The notes: generated by a model not told the origin, from the sequence alone. A DNA stretch of 43,508 nt from an uncultured Chromatiaceae bacterium (GCA_945787785.1 CALZIO010000021.1:1-43508); one strand, 5' to 3'; shown: positions 1 to 10,046, counted from the first letter of the stretch. Program-made: numbers and translations.

Positions 1-117
1 GGCCACTTTTACACCACTGACAAAAATAAACGTAACATGCCTGAAAAGATGGAGATTAAAAAATATGATCCTGTCGTTCGTCAGCATGTGATGTATAAAG
101 AAGCCAAAATCAAGTAA
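1..117 (+). CDS. rpmG: 50S ribosomal protein L33, 3' part
   Basis: This is the C-terminal 38 residues of ribosomal protein L33, a small protein of the large ribosomal subunit. The window cuts off its start. The reading frame opens at base 1 with [12 protein letters not shown], continues with [18 protein letters not shown] and ends KEAKIK before TAA. These blocks match the conserved C-terminal half of bacterial L33, which is normally 51-55 residues long. About 15 residues are therefore missing upstream. In many bacteria rpmG follows rpmB (L28), which would lie just outside the window. A palindromic terminator follows 23 bases after the stop. Confidence 0.95.
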   Translation, partial: GHFYTTDKNKRNMPEKMEIKKYDPVVRQHVMYKEAKIK

Positions 118-140
118 AAAGCCTACTTAATCGCTGCAAT

Positions 141-166
141 AAAAAACCCGCCTAGGCGGGTTTTTT
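141..166. terminator. Bidirectional intrinsic terminator between rpmG and argJ
   Basis: A perfect 26-base palindrome consists of six A, the 14-base core CCCGCCTAGGCGGG and six T. In either direction it reads as a GC-rich stem followed by a U tract. It sits between the convergent ends of rpmG (+) and argJ (-), so it probably terminates both transcripts. Confidence 0.92.
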
Positions 167-191
167 ATTGCCAGCCATATCGTAGTATCAC

Positions 192-1409
192 TCAGGTACG
201 ATATTCAGCATTGATTTTCACATAATCGTAAGAAAGATCAGTGGTCCAGATCTGTGCCTCGGCATCGCCACGCCCAAGATCAATCGTAATCGTGATCTCC
301 TCCTGATCCATCACCGTCTGGCCGGCTGTCTCAGTATAGGCTGCATCACGTCCACCACCACGCACAATGCAGACATCACCAATATGTATGGTAATCTTTT
401 CCACTGCCAGCTCTTCAAGTCCGGCACGACCTACTGCGGCCAATATCCGACCCCAGTTAGGATCAGAAGCAAAAAACGCGGTCTTCACCAACGGCGAATG
501 AGCAACCGTATACGCGACCTGGCGGCACTCTGCCACATCACGACCTCCCTTAACGTCGATGGTAATAAACTTGGTTGCACCCTCACCATCTCGGACAATG
601 GCTTGAGCCAAAATCTGACAAACCTCGATCAGGGCCGCAGAGAATTCAGCAAAACCCGGATCAGATTCTGATTCGAGAGCAGCATCCACTTGGCCTGTGG
701 CAACTAGAACACAAGCATCATTAGTCGAGGTATCGCCATCTACAGTAATCGAGTTAAAAGAATGATTGACCGCATCCTCAAACATTTGCTGCAGCAAACC
801 CTGATCGATCTTTGCATCTGTCGCTAGAAAGGCCAGCATAGTCGCCATATCTGGCTTGATCATGCCTGAACCCTTGGCAATACCTGTGATGGTAACTGTC
901 TCTCCGTTGATATGAAGCTGCTTCGATACACCTTTGGCGACGAGATCGGTTGTCATGATGGCACGGGCAGCCGCTTCCCAACCTTGCTCATCCAGATTGG
1001 CATAAGCCTCAGGTAGGGAAACCCGGATCCGATCTACAGGTAACAATTCTCCGATCACGCCAGTTGAGAACGGCAAAACCGCTTCTGGCTGACAATCTGT
1101 CAGTTCTGCAACCGCAGCACAGGAGTCAAATGAAGCCTTTAATCCAACCTCACCGGTACCCGCATTAGCATTGCCACTATTTATAAGGAGAAAACGCGTC
1201 GCCGCCGCAGCGCCATGTTGTCTGGCCAAAACCACTGGCGCGGCACAAAAAGCATTACGCGTGTAAACCGCAGCCAGACTTGATCCCAGTTCAATCTCCA
1301 TCAAGGCGAGATCATTGCGGTCGGCAGCCTTGATGCCAGCTGAGGCTACACCCCAACGGATTCCTTTTACTGGCACTAGCGTTGTAATTTCAGACAAACC
1401 AACCGGCAT
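192..1409 (-). CDS. argJ: Bifunctional glutamate N-acetyltransferase / amino-acid acetyltransferase ArgJ
   Basis: ArgJ transfers the acetyl group from N-acetylornithine to glutamate, and in bifunctional forms also uses acetyl-CoA, in the cytoplasmic arginine pathway. The 405 residues match the usual length. Family signatures are visible: NSGNANA near residue 77, STGVIG near 115, and KGSGMIKPDMATML around 179-192. In that last block Thr190 is the expected self-cleavage site and N-terminal nucleophile that yields alpha and beta chains. The ATG at 1409 lies two bases after the secA stop, without a strong Shine-Dalgarno sequence, so translation may be coupled to secA. Whether this enzyme is mono- or bifunctional cannot be read from the sequence. 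The secA-argJ order is also found in Pseudomonas. Confidence 0.96.
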   Translation of the reverse strand: MPVGLSEITTLVPVKGIRWGVASAGIKAADRNDLALMEIELGSSLAAVYTRNAFCAAPVVLARQHGAAAATRFLLINSGNANAGTGEVGLKASFDSCAAVAELTDCQPEAVLPFSTGVIGELLPVDRIRVSLPEAYANLDEQGWEAAARAIMTTDLVAKGVSKQLHINGETVTITGIAKGSGMIKPDMATMLAFLATDAKIDQGLLQQMFEDAVNHSFNSITVDGDTSTNDACVLVATGQVDAALESESDPGFAEFSAALIEVCQILAQAIVRDGEGATKFITIDVKGGRDVAECRQVAYTVAHSPLVKTAFFASDPNWGRILAAVGRAGLEELAVEKITIHIGDVCIVRGGGRDAAYTETAGQTVMDQEEITITIDLGRGDAEAQIWTTDLSYDYVKINAEYRT

Positions 1410-1411
1410 AT

Positions 1412-4111
1412 CTAACTTAGCTTACCGTGGCATTGCTTGTATTTTTTACCAGAGCCACAAGGACAGGGTTCATTACGGCCAACCTTGCGTCCATCACGGA
1501 CAAAAGGTGTATGTTCTGCTTCAGCAGCACCCACCTCGCTTTCAGGCATGGCCGACGCTGCGGCATGTTGAAACTCCATATTTCCCTGTCGGCGACGCTG
1601 CTCATCCACCGCTTCAACATCGGCCTGATTTTGAACCTGCACCTTGGAAATAATACTGACAACCTCGTGCTTTATCCGCTCTAACAGCTGAGTAAACATT
1701 TCAAAGGATTCGCGCTTATACTCCTGCTTGGGATTTTTTTGCGCGTAACCACGCAGATGGATCCCTTGACGCAAATAGTCCATCGCTGCCAGATGATCTT
1801 TCCACTGCGTATCGAGCACCTGCAACATCACAGCCTTTTCAAAATGCCGCAACACATCGCCACCTGCTTGCGCTTCCTTTTGCTGATAAGCCGATTCAAT
1901 CCCACCCAGGATGCGGCTACGAAGTGTCTCTTCATGCAATTCGTCATCTTGATCCAACCATTGCTGTAACGGCATAGGCTGACCAAATTCTTTCTCCAAC
2001 GCTGTTTCCAAAGCAGGCACATCCCACTGTTCTTCCAGACTTTGGGGAGGAACATACTCATCTATCACACTATTAACCACATCGGTGCGAATACCCTTAA
2101 TCGCATCTGATATGTCATCCGATGCCATCAAGTCGTTGCGCTGCTCATAGATCACTTTGCGTTGATCATTGGCCACATCATCGTATTCGAGCAACTGCTT
2201 ACGAATGTCGAAGTTATGACCCTCAACCTTGCGCTGAGCATTTTCTATTGCCTTACTGACCCAGGGGTGCTCAATCGCTTCACCCTCTTCCATGCCAAGC
2301 TTCTGCATGATCATGGAAACCCGGTCTGAGGCAAATATACGCATCAGGTTATCTTGCAGCGAGAGATAAAACCGTGATGAGCCCGCATCACCCTGACGCC
2401 CAGAACGGCCACGCAGCTGATTATCAACACGACGCGACTCATGCCGCTCAGTACCGATGATATGCAATCCGCCTGCTTCGAGGACCTTGTCATGACTTTG
2501 CTGCCAATCAGATCGAACACGCTGAATAGCAACTTCATCGTTTGAATCGAGCTTGTCCAATTCAGCTTCAAGACTGCCACCAAGAACGATGTCCGTGCCA
2601 CGACCCGCCATATTTGTGGCAATGGTGACCGCACCAGAGCGTCCTGCCTGGGCAACAATCTCGGCCTCACGGGCATGCTGCTTGGCGTTCAACACTTCAT
2701 GCTTGATACCACTCTTGTTCAGGAAATTTGACAACATTTCCGAAACTTCGATGGAGGTGGTACCCACCAGCACCGGCTGACCTCGGCTATTGCAGTCTTT
2801 AATATCCTCTAGAATCGCATTGAACTTGTCTTCCTGATTCAGATAAACCAAATCCCCCATATCATCACGGACCATTGGCTTATTGGTTGGTATGACGACC
2901 ACTTCAAGACTATAGATTTCCTGGAATTCGAAGGCCTCGGTATCAGCCGTACCGGTCATACCAGAAAGTTTGTTGTAGAGGCGAAAATAGTTCTGGAAGG
3001 TGATCGATGCCAAAGTTTGATTTTCATTCTGAATCGCGACGTTTTCTTTCGCCTCGATGGCTTGATGCAGACCTTCTGACCAACGCCGTCCCGGCATAGT
3101 TCGACCGGTAAATTCATCGACAATAACAATCTCATTGTTTTGCACAATATAGTCGACATCGCTCTGAAACAAGGCATGGGCACGCAGAGCAGCATTAATG
3201 TGATGCATTAAGGCAATATTGCCAGCATCGTATAGGCTTTCACCCTCTTGCAGCAGCCCATCTTGAAGCAGCATGTCCTCCACTTTCCGATGACCTTCTT
3301 CGGTTAGAAAAACTTGCTTGGCTTTTTCATCTACCGTGTAATCACCCTCACCGTCTTCCTCCTCCTGCTTAACAAGAACGGGAATCAGCTTATTCATTTT
3401 TGTATAAAGTTCGGAATTATCATCGGTTGGTCCCGAGATAATCAGCGGTGTCCGTGCCTCATCAATCAGGATAGAGTCGACTTCATCGACTACGGCAAAA
3501 TTGAGTTCGCGTTGCATTTTATCTGCGGCACGGAACGCCATATTGTCACGCAGATAATCGAAACCATATTCATTGTTGGTCCCGTAAGTTATATCTGCGG
3601 CATATGCAGCGCGCTTTTCATCCGGGTCCTGACCAGAGAGAATTACACCAACCGTCAACCCTAGAAATTCATACAACTGGCCCATCCACTTTGCGTCACG
3701 CTGGGCCAGATAGTCATTAACGGTGACCACATGAACACCTTTGCTTTCCAACGCATTCAGATAAACCGCCAACGTCGCCACCAGGGTTTTACCTTCCCCT
3801 GTGCGCATTTCAGCAATTTTGCCATCGTTCAGCACCATGGCACCGATTAGCTGAACATCGTAATGCCGCATATTGAGCACACGCTTACCGCCTTCGCGGA
3901 CCACGGCAAAAGCCTCAGGCAAGATAGCCGCCAGATTAGCTCCATCGGTCAGCCGTTGACGAAATTCAACGGTTTTGCCTTTGAGCTCCTCGTCCGACAA
4001 CGCAGCCATACCCTCTTCCAAGGCATTAACTTGCGCTACCACCTTATTCATGCGCTTTAACAACCGCTCATTACGGCTGCCAAAGACTTTTTTCAATAAC
4101 TTAGTAACCAT
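1412..4111 (-). CDS. secA: Protein translocase ATPase SecA
   Basis: SecA is the motor ATPase that drives unfolded preproteins through SecYEG. It has 899 residues, very close to the 901 of E. coli. Visible features are the Walker A element TGEGKT at residues 104-109, a [11 protein letters not shown] Walker B/DEAD region, the second-domain ATP-binding signature [10 protein letters not shown], and the [11 protein letters not shown] motif. The C-terminal zinc-binding tail has Cys883, Cys885, Cys894 and His895 ([14 protein letters not shown]), which in E. coli binds SecB and lipids. The start is ATG at 4111 with only a weak upstream AAGGT. No secM-like arrest gene precedes it; the upstream gene is an M23 peptidase 140 bp away. 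Downstream argJ follows after two bases. Confidence 0.98.
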   Translation of the reverse strand: MVTKLLKKVFGSRNERLLKRMNKVVAQVNALEEGMAALSDEELKGKTVEFRQRLTDGANLAAILPEAFAVVREGGKRVLNMRHYDVQLIGAMVLNDGKIAEMRTGEGKTLVATLAVYLNALESKGVHVVTVNDYLAQRDAKWMGQLYEFLGLTVGVILSGQDPDEKRAAYAADITYGTNNEYGFDYLRDNMAFRAADKMQRELNFAVVDEVDSILIDEARTPLIISGPTDDNSELYTKMNKLIPVLVKQEEEDGEGDYTVDEKAKQVFLTEEGHRKVEDMLLQDGLLQEGESLYDAGNIALMHHINAALRAHALFQSDVDYIVQNNEIVIVDEFTGRTMPGRRWSEGLHQAIEAKENVAIQNENQTLASITFQNYFRLYNKLSGMTGTADTEAFEFQEIYSLEVVVIPTNKPMVRDDMGDLVYLNQEDKFNAILEDIKDCNSRGQPVLVGTTSIEVSEMLSNFLNKSGIKHEVLNAKQHAREAEIVAQAGRSGAVTIATNMAGRGTDIVLGGSLEAELDKLDSNDEVAIQRVRSDWQQSHDKVLEAGGLHIIGTERHESRRVDNQLRGRSGRQGDAGSSRFYLSLQDNLMRIFASDRVSMIMQKLGMEEGEAIEHPWVSKAIENAQRKVEGHNFDIRKQLLEYDDVANDQRKVIYEQRNDLMASDDISDAIKGIRTDVVNSVIDEYVPPQSLEEQWDVPALETALEKEFGQPMPLQQWLDQDDELHEETLRSRILGGIESAYQQKEAQAGGDVLRHFEKAVMLQVLDTQWKDHLAAMDYLRQGIHLRGYAQKNPKQEYKRESFEMFTQLLERIKHEVVSIISKVQVQNQADVEAVDEQRRRQGNMEFQHAAASAMPESEVGAAEAEHTPFVRDGRKVGRNEPCPCGSGKKYKQCHGKLS

Positions 4112-4251
4112 TCGACCTTAGATAAATGACCTTAGATAAATTGATAAAAATTCAGATTTGCGCCCATATCACGCACAGAAAGACGATCATAAAACAAATC
4201 GTCTCAATTAGAAAACATAAGTGGAGTTTTTAGAAAAGATGGCGGCTATTA
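4112..4251 (-). promoter_or_regulatory. secA leader region
   Basis: This 140-bp gap precedes secA on the minus strand. It contains a 7-bp inverted repeat (AGACGAT at 4181-4187 with ATCGTCT at 4198-4204) and a TATGAT hexamer that could act as a -10 element, but no convincing -35. It also holds a 14-bp tandem duplication next to the start codon. The GC-rich imperfect stem over the M23 gene stop (about 4241-4259) is followed on the minus strand by a T-rich stretch and might be a weak terminator. The regulatory role is inferred. Confidence 0.35.
4114..4141. repeat. 14-bp tandem duplication before secA
   Basis: The 14-mer GACCTTAGATAAAT occurs twice back to back (4114-4127 and 4128-4141), ending two bases before the secA start codon. 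Read on the gene strand, each copy carries TAAGGTC, the only Shine-Dalgarno-like stretch in front of secA, so the candidate ribosome binding site is duplicated. Confidence 0.9.
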
Positions 4252-5181
4252 TTAGCGCCGCGCGGTACGAACGTATTTGACAGGGTCTACCACCTGGCCA
4301 TTTCGCAAAACTTCAAAATGGACATGGGGGCCAGTGGATCGTCCGCTTGATCCCATTAGCGCTATCGACTGCCCTTTTTTGACTGTATCACCTGCTTCGA
4401 CCAGATTTTCGCTGTTATGGGCATAGCGCGTGACATAACCATTGCCGTGATTCACTTCAACCATGGTGCCGTAGCCATACCGCTCTCCAGACCAGGTTAC
4501 GACGCCAGCGGCGACGGCGAGGATATTAGTCCCCAGTTTACCCGCAATATCAACGCCCTCATGACGCGCGGGACGACCAGTAAATGGATCAGTCCGCGTG
4601 CCGAAGAATGAAGAAAGCCAGCCTTTTTCAGCTGGAAATCCAGCAGGAAAGACCTCGTCTTCAAGATTACGTGTCATTAATAAAGATTCGAGTACCGCCA
4701 GCTGTTGCTCACGATCGTCCAGCTGATTGCTTAAACCGTCAAACGAATCCATGAAATCATCAAGCTCTGCCTCAGTCGCAGCATTGTCCGGGGCAGCAGG
4801 CCCACCTTGGGCGGGTGCAGCCTGGAAATCAAATTCGCCTTTGTCCAGCTGGGCCATTTCCGTGAGTCGTTCTCCCAAGGCATCAAGACGAACTACTCGC
4901 GATTGCAATTCAGCCAGACGCAAGGTCAAAGCGTTAATATTTTCTTGCGCACCTTGTTTGGCAGTCTCAAGCTCCTGACGCTGCAAAACTAATTCCGATC
5001 GCAAACTGGACGAGAGTATTTCTTTTTGTTCTGTCGCATCATTCAGGCCCATGTAATAACCGGTAAAAATGGATATTGCAGGCACCATCAATACGAATGT
5101 TGCTAGAATAGTAAAGACCGAACGTCGGCTAACTCTTTTAGCCGCACCTTTCGAACTATTTGGTAGTAGAATTATGCCCAT
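4252..5181 (-). CDS. M23 family metallopeptidase (LytM domain), membrane-anchored
   Basis: This is a 309-residue envelope protein with a short basic N-terminus, one transmembrane segment at about residues 22-42, a coiled-coil-rich middle and a C-terminal LytM/M23 domain. The domain has the zinc-binding blocks RHEGVDIAG (HxxxD) and GPHVHFEVLRNG (HxH), so the catalytic residues appear intact. M23 enzymes cleave peptide cross-links in peptidoglycan, or act as amidase activators when degenerate; this one looks catalytic. A gene of this type sits between secA and the DUF721 gene in Pseudomonas as well. The start is ATG at 5181, 53 bp from the divergent dciA start. No specific symbol is assigned. 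Confidence 0.9.
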   Translation of the reverse strand: MGIILLPNSSKGAAKRVSRRSVFTILATFVLMVPAISIFTGYYMGLNDATEQKEILSSSLRSELVLQRQELETAKQGAQENINALTLRLAELQSRVVRLDALGERLTEMAQLDKGEFDFQAAPAQGGPAAPDNAATEAELDDFMDSFDGLSNQLDDREQQLAVLESLLMTRNLEDEVFPAGFPAEKGWLSSFFGTRTDPFTGRPARHEGVDIAGKLGTNILAVAAGVVTWSGERYGYGTMVEVNHGNGYVTRYAHNSENLVEAGDTVKKGQSIALMGSSGRSTGPHVHFEVLRNGQVVDPVKYVRTARR

Positions 5182-5234
5182 AGTTTATTTGCCTGTTCAG
5201 CTCAATCCTTTTATTCACCGATCAGGAGCCAGTA

Positions 5235-5681
5235 TTGAAATCACCGACTTCTGTTAAAAAAATTCTGGCATCCAACACGCCTAGCAAGTTACAACAATTA
5301 GTCCGCCAGACAGATCAACTCAGAACGTTAAATTCACGCCTTAACCAACTGTTTCCAACACCGCTTGCACAACAGTGCAAAATCGTCGCACTTGAGCAAA
5401 ACAGGCTGACCATCCTTGCCTCATCTTCTGCCTGGGCGACTCGCTTACGGCTGCAACATCCTGAAATCATAAAAGCTTTCCATGATTTAGGCGTCAAGTC
5501 AGTGACCACCAAGGTAGCACCTGAAAGCCCCGAGTGCATCGTTATAACAACGAAAAGACAAACCTCCAAGCTTTCACAACAAACATCTAAGCTATTGATT
5601 GAATTAGCCGAATCGACTTCCGACCTAAAACTGCAACAGGCACTTCGCCGACTTTCCCAACACAGCCGCAAGCACTCTTGA
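5235..5681 (+). CDS. dciA: DciA-like protein (DUF721), replicative helicase loader
   Basis: The 148-residue protein matches the DUF721 family, whose characterised members (DciA) interact with DnaB and assist loading of the replicative helicase in bacteria that lack DnaC or DnaI. The N-terminal part has a predicted DUF721 core (LQQLVRQTDQLRTLNSRLN ... WATRLRLQHPEIIKAF), and the C-terminal tail is basic and probably helical. The start is TTG at 5235, supported by AGGAG at 5224-5228 six bases upstream; no nearby ATG would preserve the N-terminus. It is the only plus-strand gene within the surrounding minus-strand block. It lies between lpxC and secA, as in Pseudomonas. Identification rests on family resemblance and position. 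Confidence 0.85.
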   Translation: MKSPTSVKKILASNTPSKLQQLVRQTDQLRTLNSRLNQLFPTPLAQQCKIVALEQNRLTILASSSAWATRLRLQHPEIIKAFHDLGVKSVTTKVAPESPECIVITTKRQTSKLSQQTSKLLIELAESTSDLKLQQALRRLSQHSRKHS

Positions 5682-5774
5682 AGGCTCGCTTATTCTATTT
5701 ATCGACCTTTCAGAAGGTAGCTTGACACTGATTTTAATGGAAATATGCGATGTAAGTCTAAAATTATATAAATA

Positions 5775-6686
5775 TCAGGTCGCCAGAAGCGGCTGCATAA
5801 AGGAGATTGGCGCCTGCTCACCATGTTCAAAGGTAACAAGATCCCATGCATCTTCCTGGACCATCAAGGTTCGGAGGAGTTGATTATTTAGGGCATGACC
5901 AGATTTGTGACCGCTAAAGGCTCCTATCAAGCTGCGCCCAAGCAGATATAGATCCCCGATAGCATCAAGCACTTTGTGTTTAACGAACTCATCTTCGTAG
6001 CGCAATCCGTCGTCATTCAAAATACGATAGTCATCAACTACTATCGCATTTTCCATGCTACCGCCCAAGGCCAGATTTTTTGCCCGCAACGCCTCAATAT
6101 CACGCATGAAACCAAAAGTCCGGGCGCGGCTCACCTCTTTTACAAATGACGTAGTGGAAAAGTCGATCACCGCCTGTTTGGCGCGACCATGAAATGCCGG
6201 ATGATCGAAATCAATTGAAAACGACACTTTAAAACCATCAAATGGCTCGAACTTCGCCCATTTGTCGCCATCTTCCACCAAAACAGGATGTTTAATACGG
6301 ATAAAACGCTTTGCTGCCTCCTGCTCCTGCACCCCCGCTGATTGCAGCAGAAATACGAACGGGCCGGCACTCCCGTCCATAATTGGCACTTCTGGGGCGC
6401 TGAGATCAATCATGGCATTGTCGATGCCAAGGCCAGCCATAGCGGATAGCAAGTGCTCAACTGTGGAGATACGCACACCGTCCTGAATTAGCGTGGTCGA
6501 CAGACGTGTATCACCTACATTTTCAGCTCGAGCGGGAATCTCCACCACTGGGTCCAAATCAACTCGACGAAAAATAATTCCCGCATCCACTGGAGCGGGA
6601 CGAAGCGTCAAGTAGATTTTTTCACCAGTATGCAGTCCTACACCAGTGGCTCGAATCACATTTTTGAGGGTACGTTGTTTAATCAT
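5775..6686 (-). CDS. lpxC: UDP-3-O-acyl-N-acetylglucosamine deacetylase LpxC
   Basis: LpxC catalyses the committed zinc-dependent deacetylation step of lipid A synthesis in the cytoplasm. The 303-residue length is typical. The zinc and catalytic residues are all present, each one position earlier than in E. coli: Glu77-His78 (TVEHLL), His237 and Asp241 in [10 protein letters not shown] with Asp245, and His264 in [12 protein letters not shown]. The start is ATG at 6686, with only a weak GGTCGG-like site upstream. A 133-bp gap separates it from ftsZ, which allows its own promoter, but I see no convincing -35/-10 pair. It closes the dcw cluster, as in most gammaproteobacteria. Confidence 0.98.
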   Translation of the reverse strand: MIKQRTLKNVIRATGVGLHTGEKIYLTLRPAPVDAGIIFRRVDLDPVVEIPARAENVGDTRLSTTLIQDGVRISTVEHLLSAMAGLGIDNAMIDLSAPEVPIMDGSAGPFVFLLQSAGVQEQEAAKRFIRIKHPVLVEDGDKWAKFEPFDGFKVSFSIDFDHPAFHGRAKQAVIDFSTTSFVKEVSRARTFGFMRDIEALRAKNLALGGSMENAIVVDDYRILNDDGLRYEDEFVKHKVLDAIGDLYLLGRSLIGAFSGHKSGHALNNQLLRTLMVQEDAWDLVTFEHGEQAPISFMQPLLAT

Positions 6687-6819
6687 ATCCGACCATTCAC
6701 TTTTAAGATTTCACAGCCAAATACCTGTAGCTTGTAATAATCGCGGCAAGAATAGCACAATTCCTGACCGGCTGCGACGGACATCTCGCCTCAGTTTTGT
6801 GACCAGAGTCTGATATTTA

Positions 6820-7977
6820 TCAATCAGCCTGGCGACGCAAAAAAGCCGGAATATCCAGGTAATCCAAACTTGTATCCTCTGCTGTGGCGCTCTTTGATAT
6901 ATGGGTGCCTTGAGCACGCATCACAGCTGGACGATCAAGCTCCTCGTATTTCGTTTCCGGTTCAGCAGCCATTTCCTGCTCATTTTGATAAACCAGTTTT
7001 ACCGGTTGTCCCGCCATCGCCGCCTGGCCCAGCCCAGTTGCCACCACAGTCACACGCAGCTCATCAGCCATTTCCGGATCTATTACCGTTCCTACAACGA
7101 CCGTGGCGTTATCAGAAGCAAACTCTTTGATAGTGTTGCCCACCTCTTCAAACTCGCCAATCGACATGTCCAGACCTGCAGTCACGTTGACCAGAATACC
7201 TCTGGCGCCCGCCAGATCAATATCTTCAAGAAGCGGACTGGCAACTGCTATCTCAGCTGCCTCACGCGCCCGATCTTCGCCAATCGCCTTGCCTGATCCC
7301 ATCATCGCCATGCCCATTTCGGACATAACTGTGCGCACATCGGCAAAATCGACATTGATAAGACCGGGGCGCGTAATCAGCTCGGCAATCCCCTGCACAG
7401 CACCCAGCAACACGTCATTGGCTGAAGCAAAAGCCTGTAGCAGCGAAACATTCTTGCCTAGCACATGCAGCAGTTTCTCGTTAGGAATCGTGATCAGTGA
7501 ATCGACATGTTGTGACAATTCTTTAATACCGACATCTGCCACATCGTTGCGTTTACTCCCTTCAAACGAAAAAGGACGCGTCACCACAGCCACGGTCAAA
7601 ATACCCAATTCCCGAGCAACCTGGGCCACGACTGGCGCCGCGCCTGTTCCGGTGCCACCACCCATACCTGCGGTGATAAACAACATGTCTGCACCATCGA
7701 TCATCTCGATAATACGATCACGATCTTCCAGAGCAGCCTTATGGCCAATATCCGGATCAGCTCCAGCACCCAATCCTTTAGTAATATTGGCACCCAGTTG
7801 CAACACTGTTTTGGCAGAAGACTTCTTCAAAGCCTGCGCATCGGTATTGGCTGTAATAAAATCCACACCTTCGATATTTCCAGCCACCATGTGCTCAACG
7901 GCATTTCCACCGCCACCACCAACACCCAGCACCTTAATAACTGCGTTTTGTGTGTATGTATCCATTAATTCGAACAT
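6820..7977 (-). CDS. ftsZ: Cell division GTPase FtsZ
   Basis: FtsZ polymerises into the cytokinetic Z ring. From the chosen start it has 385 residues. The tubulin signature GGGTGTG is at residues 106-112, the N-terminal GVGGGGGNAV nucleotide loop is present, and the variable linker ends in the conserved C-terminal peptide LDIPAFLRRQAD that binds FtsA and ZipA. The open frame extends seven codons further to 7998. I place the start at the ATG at 7977 because AGGAGGT lies five bases before it, inside that extension, and because the family begins MFEL. It lies 30 bp after ftsA. Confidence 0.98.
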   Translation of the reverse strand: MFELMDTYTQNAVIKVLGVGGGGGNAVEHMVAGNIEGVDFITANTDAQALKKSSAKTVLQLGANITKGLGAGADPDIGHKAALEDRDRIIEMIDGADMLFITAGMGGGTGTGAAPVVAQVARELGILTVAVVTRPFSFEGSKRNDVADVGIKELSQHVDSLITIPNEKLLHVLGKNVSLLQAFASANDVLLGAVQGIAELITRPGLINVDFADVRTVMSEMGMAMMGSGKAIGEDRAREAAEIAVASPLLEDIDLAGARGILVNVTAGLDMSIGEFEEVGNTIKEFASDNATVVVGTVIDPEMADELRVTVVATGLGQAAMAGQPVKLVYQNEQEMAAEPETKYEELDRPAVMRAQGTHISKSATAEDTSLDYLDIPAFLRRQAD

Positions 7978-7982
7978 ATTAG

Positions 7983-7989
7983 ACCTCCT
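7983..7989 (-). promoter_or_regulatory. Shine-Dalgarno site that fixes the ftsZ start
   Basis: AGGAGGT on the minus strand, five bases before the ATG at 7977. It lies within the longer open frame that begins at 7998, which argues that the upstream ATG is not used. Confidence 0.85.
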
Positions 7990-8007
7990 GATCTCCAAAC
8001 AATTTCA

Positions 8008-9243
8008 CTAAAAATTACCTTTGAACCAATTTTTCATTCGTTCCCAAACACCCTTGGCATTCCCGCCCACTACCGAATCTCCACCGTGATCGCCTCGATG
8101 CTGATCACCAAACAGCAACAACCCAACACCTGTGGCATAAATAGGGTTACGTACCACATCCACCAGTCCAGACACATACTGGGGTGAACCCAAACGCACA
8201 GGCATATGGAAAATCTCTTCCGACAACTCCACCACGCCCTCCATCTTCGAACTTCCACCGGTCATTACAATGCCGGCAGCAATCAAATCTTCGAACCCAC
8301 TCCTGCGTAACTCCGCCTGAACCAGATTCAACAACTCTTCATAACGGGGCTCTACCACTTCTGCCAGTGTTTGCCGTGCCAAACGCCGCGGCGGCCGATC
8401 ACCAACACTCGGCACCTCAATGGTTTCCTGCGGACTGGCCAATTGCGTTAAGGCACAGGCATATTTGATTTTTATCTCTTCTGCGTGTTGCGTCGGGGTA
8501 CGCAAGGCCACCGCAATATCATTGGTCACCTGATCACCCGCAATGGGTATCACCGAGGTGTGACGAATTGCACCATCAGTAAACACAGCGATATCTGTTG
8601 TACCACCACCGATATCCACCAGGCATACACCCAGCTCTTTTTCATCTTCAGTCAACACCGAATAACTGGATGCCAGCTGCTCAAGAATAATGTCATCCAC
8701 TTCAAGACCGCAGCGACGTACACACTTGACGATATTTTGTGCCGCACTCACCGCACCAGTGACCATGTGCACTTTGGCTTCTAAGCGCACACCCGACATA
8801 CCGATGGGCTCACGAATACCTTCCTGTTTATCGATAATGAATTCCTGAGGCAGGATGTGGAGTATTTTCTGATCCGCTGGAATGGCAACTGCACGTGCTG
8901 CATCGATTACGCGCTCAACATCACTCTGATGCACTTCACTATCACGAATTGCAACGATGCCATGTGAATTGAGGCTACGAATATGGCTACCGGCAATACC
9001 GGCAAAGACAGAGTGAATCTGACACCCGGCCATTAACTCTGCCTCTTCTATTGCACGCTGAATTGATTGCACGGTCGACTCGATATTAACCACAACCCCC
9101 TTCTTAAGACCACGCGAAGGATGAGAACCAATTCCGATTACTTCCATATTTCCATCAGTCGAAACTTCAGCAACTATCGCCACCACTTTAGACGTGCCGA
9201 TATCAAGCCCAACAATCAGATTTTTTTCTGCCTTTCTTGACAT
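8008..9243 (-). CDS. ftsA: Cell division protein FtsA
   Basis: FtsA is an actin-like ATPase that tethers FtsZ filaments to the inner membrane and recruits late divisome proteins. The 411-residue length is typical. It has the N-terminal phosphate loop IVGLDIGTSKV, the second phosphate loop VDIGGGTTDIAVF, the adenosine-region block IVMTGGSSKMEG, and a C-terminal amphipathic helix VWERMKNWFKGNF that would insert in the membrane. The start is ATG at 9243, with GGAG about 11 bases upstream. It follows ftsQ after 44 bp and precedes ftsZ by 30 bp; this is the conserved ftsQ-ftsA-ftsZ order. Confidence 0.98.
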   Translation of the reverse strand: MSRKAEKNLIVGLDIGTSKVVAIVAEVSTDGNMEVIGIGSHPSRGLKKGVVVNIESTVQSIQRAIEEAELMAGCQIHSVFAGIAGSHIRSLNSHGIVAIRDSEVHQSDVERVIDAARAVAIPADQKILHILPQEFIIDKQEGIREPIGMSGVRLEAKVHMVTGAVSAAQNIVKCVRRCGLEVDDIILEQLASSYSVLTEDEKELGVCLVDIGGGTTDIAVFTDGAIRHTSVIPIAGDQVTNDIAVALRTPTQHAEEIKIKYACALTQLASPQETIEVPSVGDRPPRRLARQTLAEVVEPRYEELLNLVQAELRRSGFEDLIAAGIVMTGGSSKMEGVVELSEEIFHMPVRLGSPQYVSGLVDVVRNPIYATGVGLLLFGDQHRGDHGGDSVVGGNAKGVWERMKNWFKGNF

Positions 9244-9287
9244 TTAATCTTTATCTCCAGAACTCACGACGCTTGCGTTACTCACAA

Positions 9288-10046
9288 CTAAACACGCCAT
9301 TGCACTGCAAAGCCGTTGGTGTAACGCATATCTACTCGCTTCACTTCACCAGTCATAGCCAGCAATTGCGAATAAAACTGAATAAACCGTTGCAGGCGTT
9401 GCTCCACATCACTCCGGCCAAGCACAATGATGGTGTTATTACTCAACTCAAGCTCCCATGCTCGCCGTTGCGTCAATTTGATTCGTTTCATACCCAAGCC
9501 ACCCTGCTTTAATGTCTCGTTAAATATACGAAACTGGTGCGCCATCATCGCAACCGTTTTTTCAGGCCCGTGCAACTCAACCATGCCAGCAGGAAATGTT
9601 TCAGCTGAGGGATAAAACAGTTCGCCATTCACATTCACTAATGCCTTATCCTGCCAACGCGCCAATGCCACCTGCTCCGTAACCGTGACGTGCAGGGTGT
9701 CTGGCCAAACACGCCTTACTTTGACAGCACCGACCCAGGGCAACTCATTAACTGCCACGGTGACAGCATCAACATCCAGACTAAAAAAACCACCATTGAT
9801 GCGCGCACTGACCACCTCATGCAACACTTCTTTCGTCACCTTATTAAAAGGTGCCTCAAGCTTTACTTGACGCAAGGGCAATGTCTGTGGATCCATCAAC
9901 TTAAGCCAAACGGCATAGCTGCAAACCAGCAACACCAGCACAATACCGGCCACAGTCATTAGGCGTGGATTGAATTCCCAACGCCGCACCCGCTCCTGTG
10001 TGTTACGACGATTCACTTTTTTATGCTTACGTGAGTAGATCTTCAT
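9288..10046 (-). CDS. ftsQ: Cell division protein FtsQ
   Basis: FtsQ is a bitopic inner-membrane protein that links the early and late divisome through the FtsQLB complex. The 252 residues have a basic cytoplasmic tail (about 1-26), one transmembrane helix at about 29-48 (MTVAGIVLVLLVCSYAVW), then a periplasmic POTRA domain beginning LRQVKLEAPF and a C-terminal beta domain. The ATG at 10046 overlaps the ddl stop as ATGA, which implies translational coupling. Sequence conservation of FtsQ is low, and the assignment relies on topology, POTRA-like content and position between ddl and ftsA. Confidence 0.96.
   Translation of the reverse strand: MKIYSRKHKKVNRRNTQERVRRWEFNPRLMTVAGIVLVLLVCSYAVWLKLMDPQTLPLRQVKLEAPFNKVTKEVLHEVVSARINGGFFSLDVDAVTVAVNELPWVGAVKVRRVWPDTLHVTVTEQVALARWQDKALVNVNGELFYPSAETFPAGMVELHGPEKTVAMMAHQFRIFNETLKQGGLGMKRIKLTQRRAWELELSNNTIIVLGRSDVEQRLQRFIQFYSQLLAMTGEVKRVDMRYTNGFAVQWRV

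Noticed and set aside
7103-8011. 302-codon plus-strand open frame opposite ftsZ
   Set aside because: It is the antisense shadow of ftsZ; its serine/proline/alanine-rich composition is typical of a mirrored frame and it matches no family.
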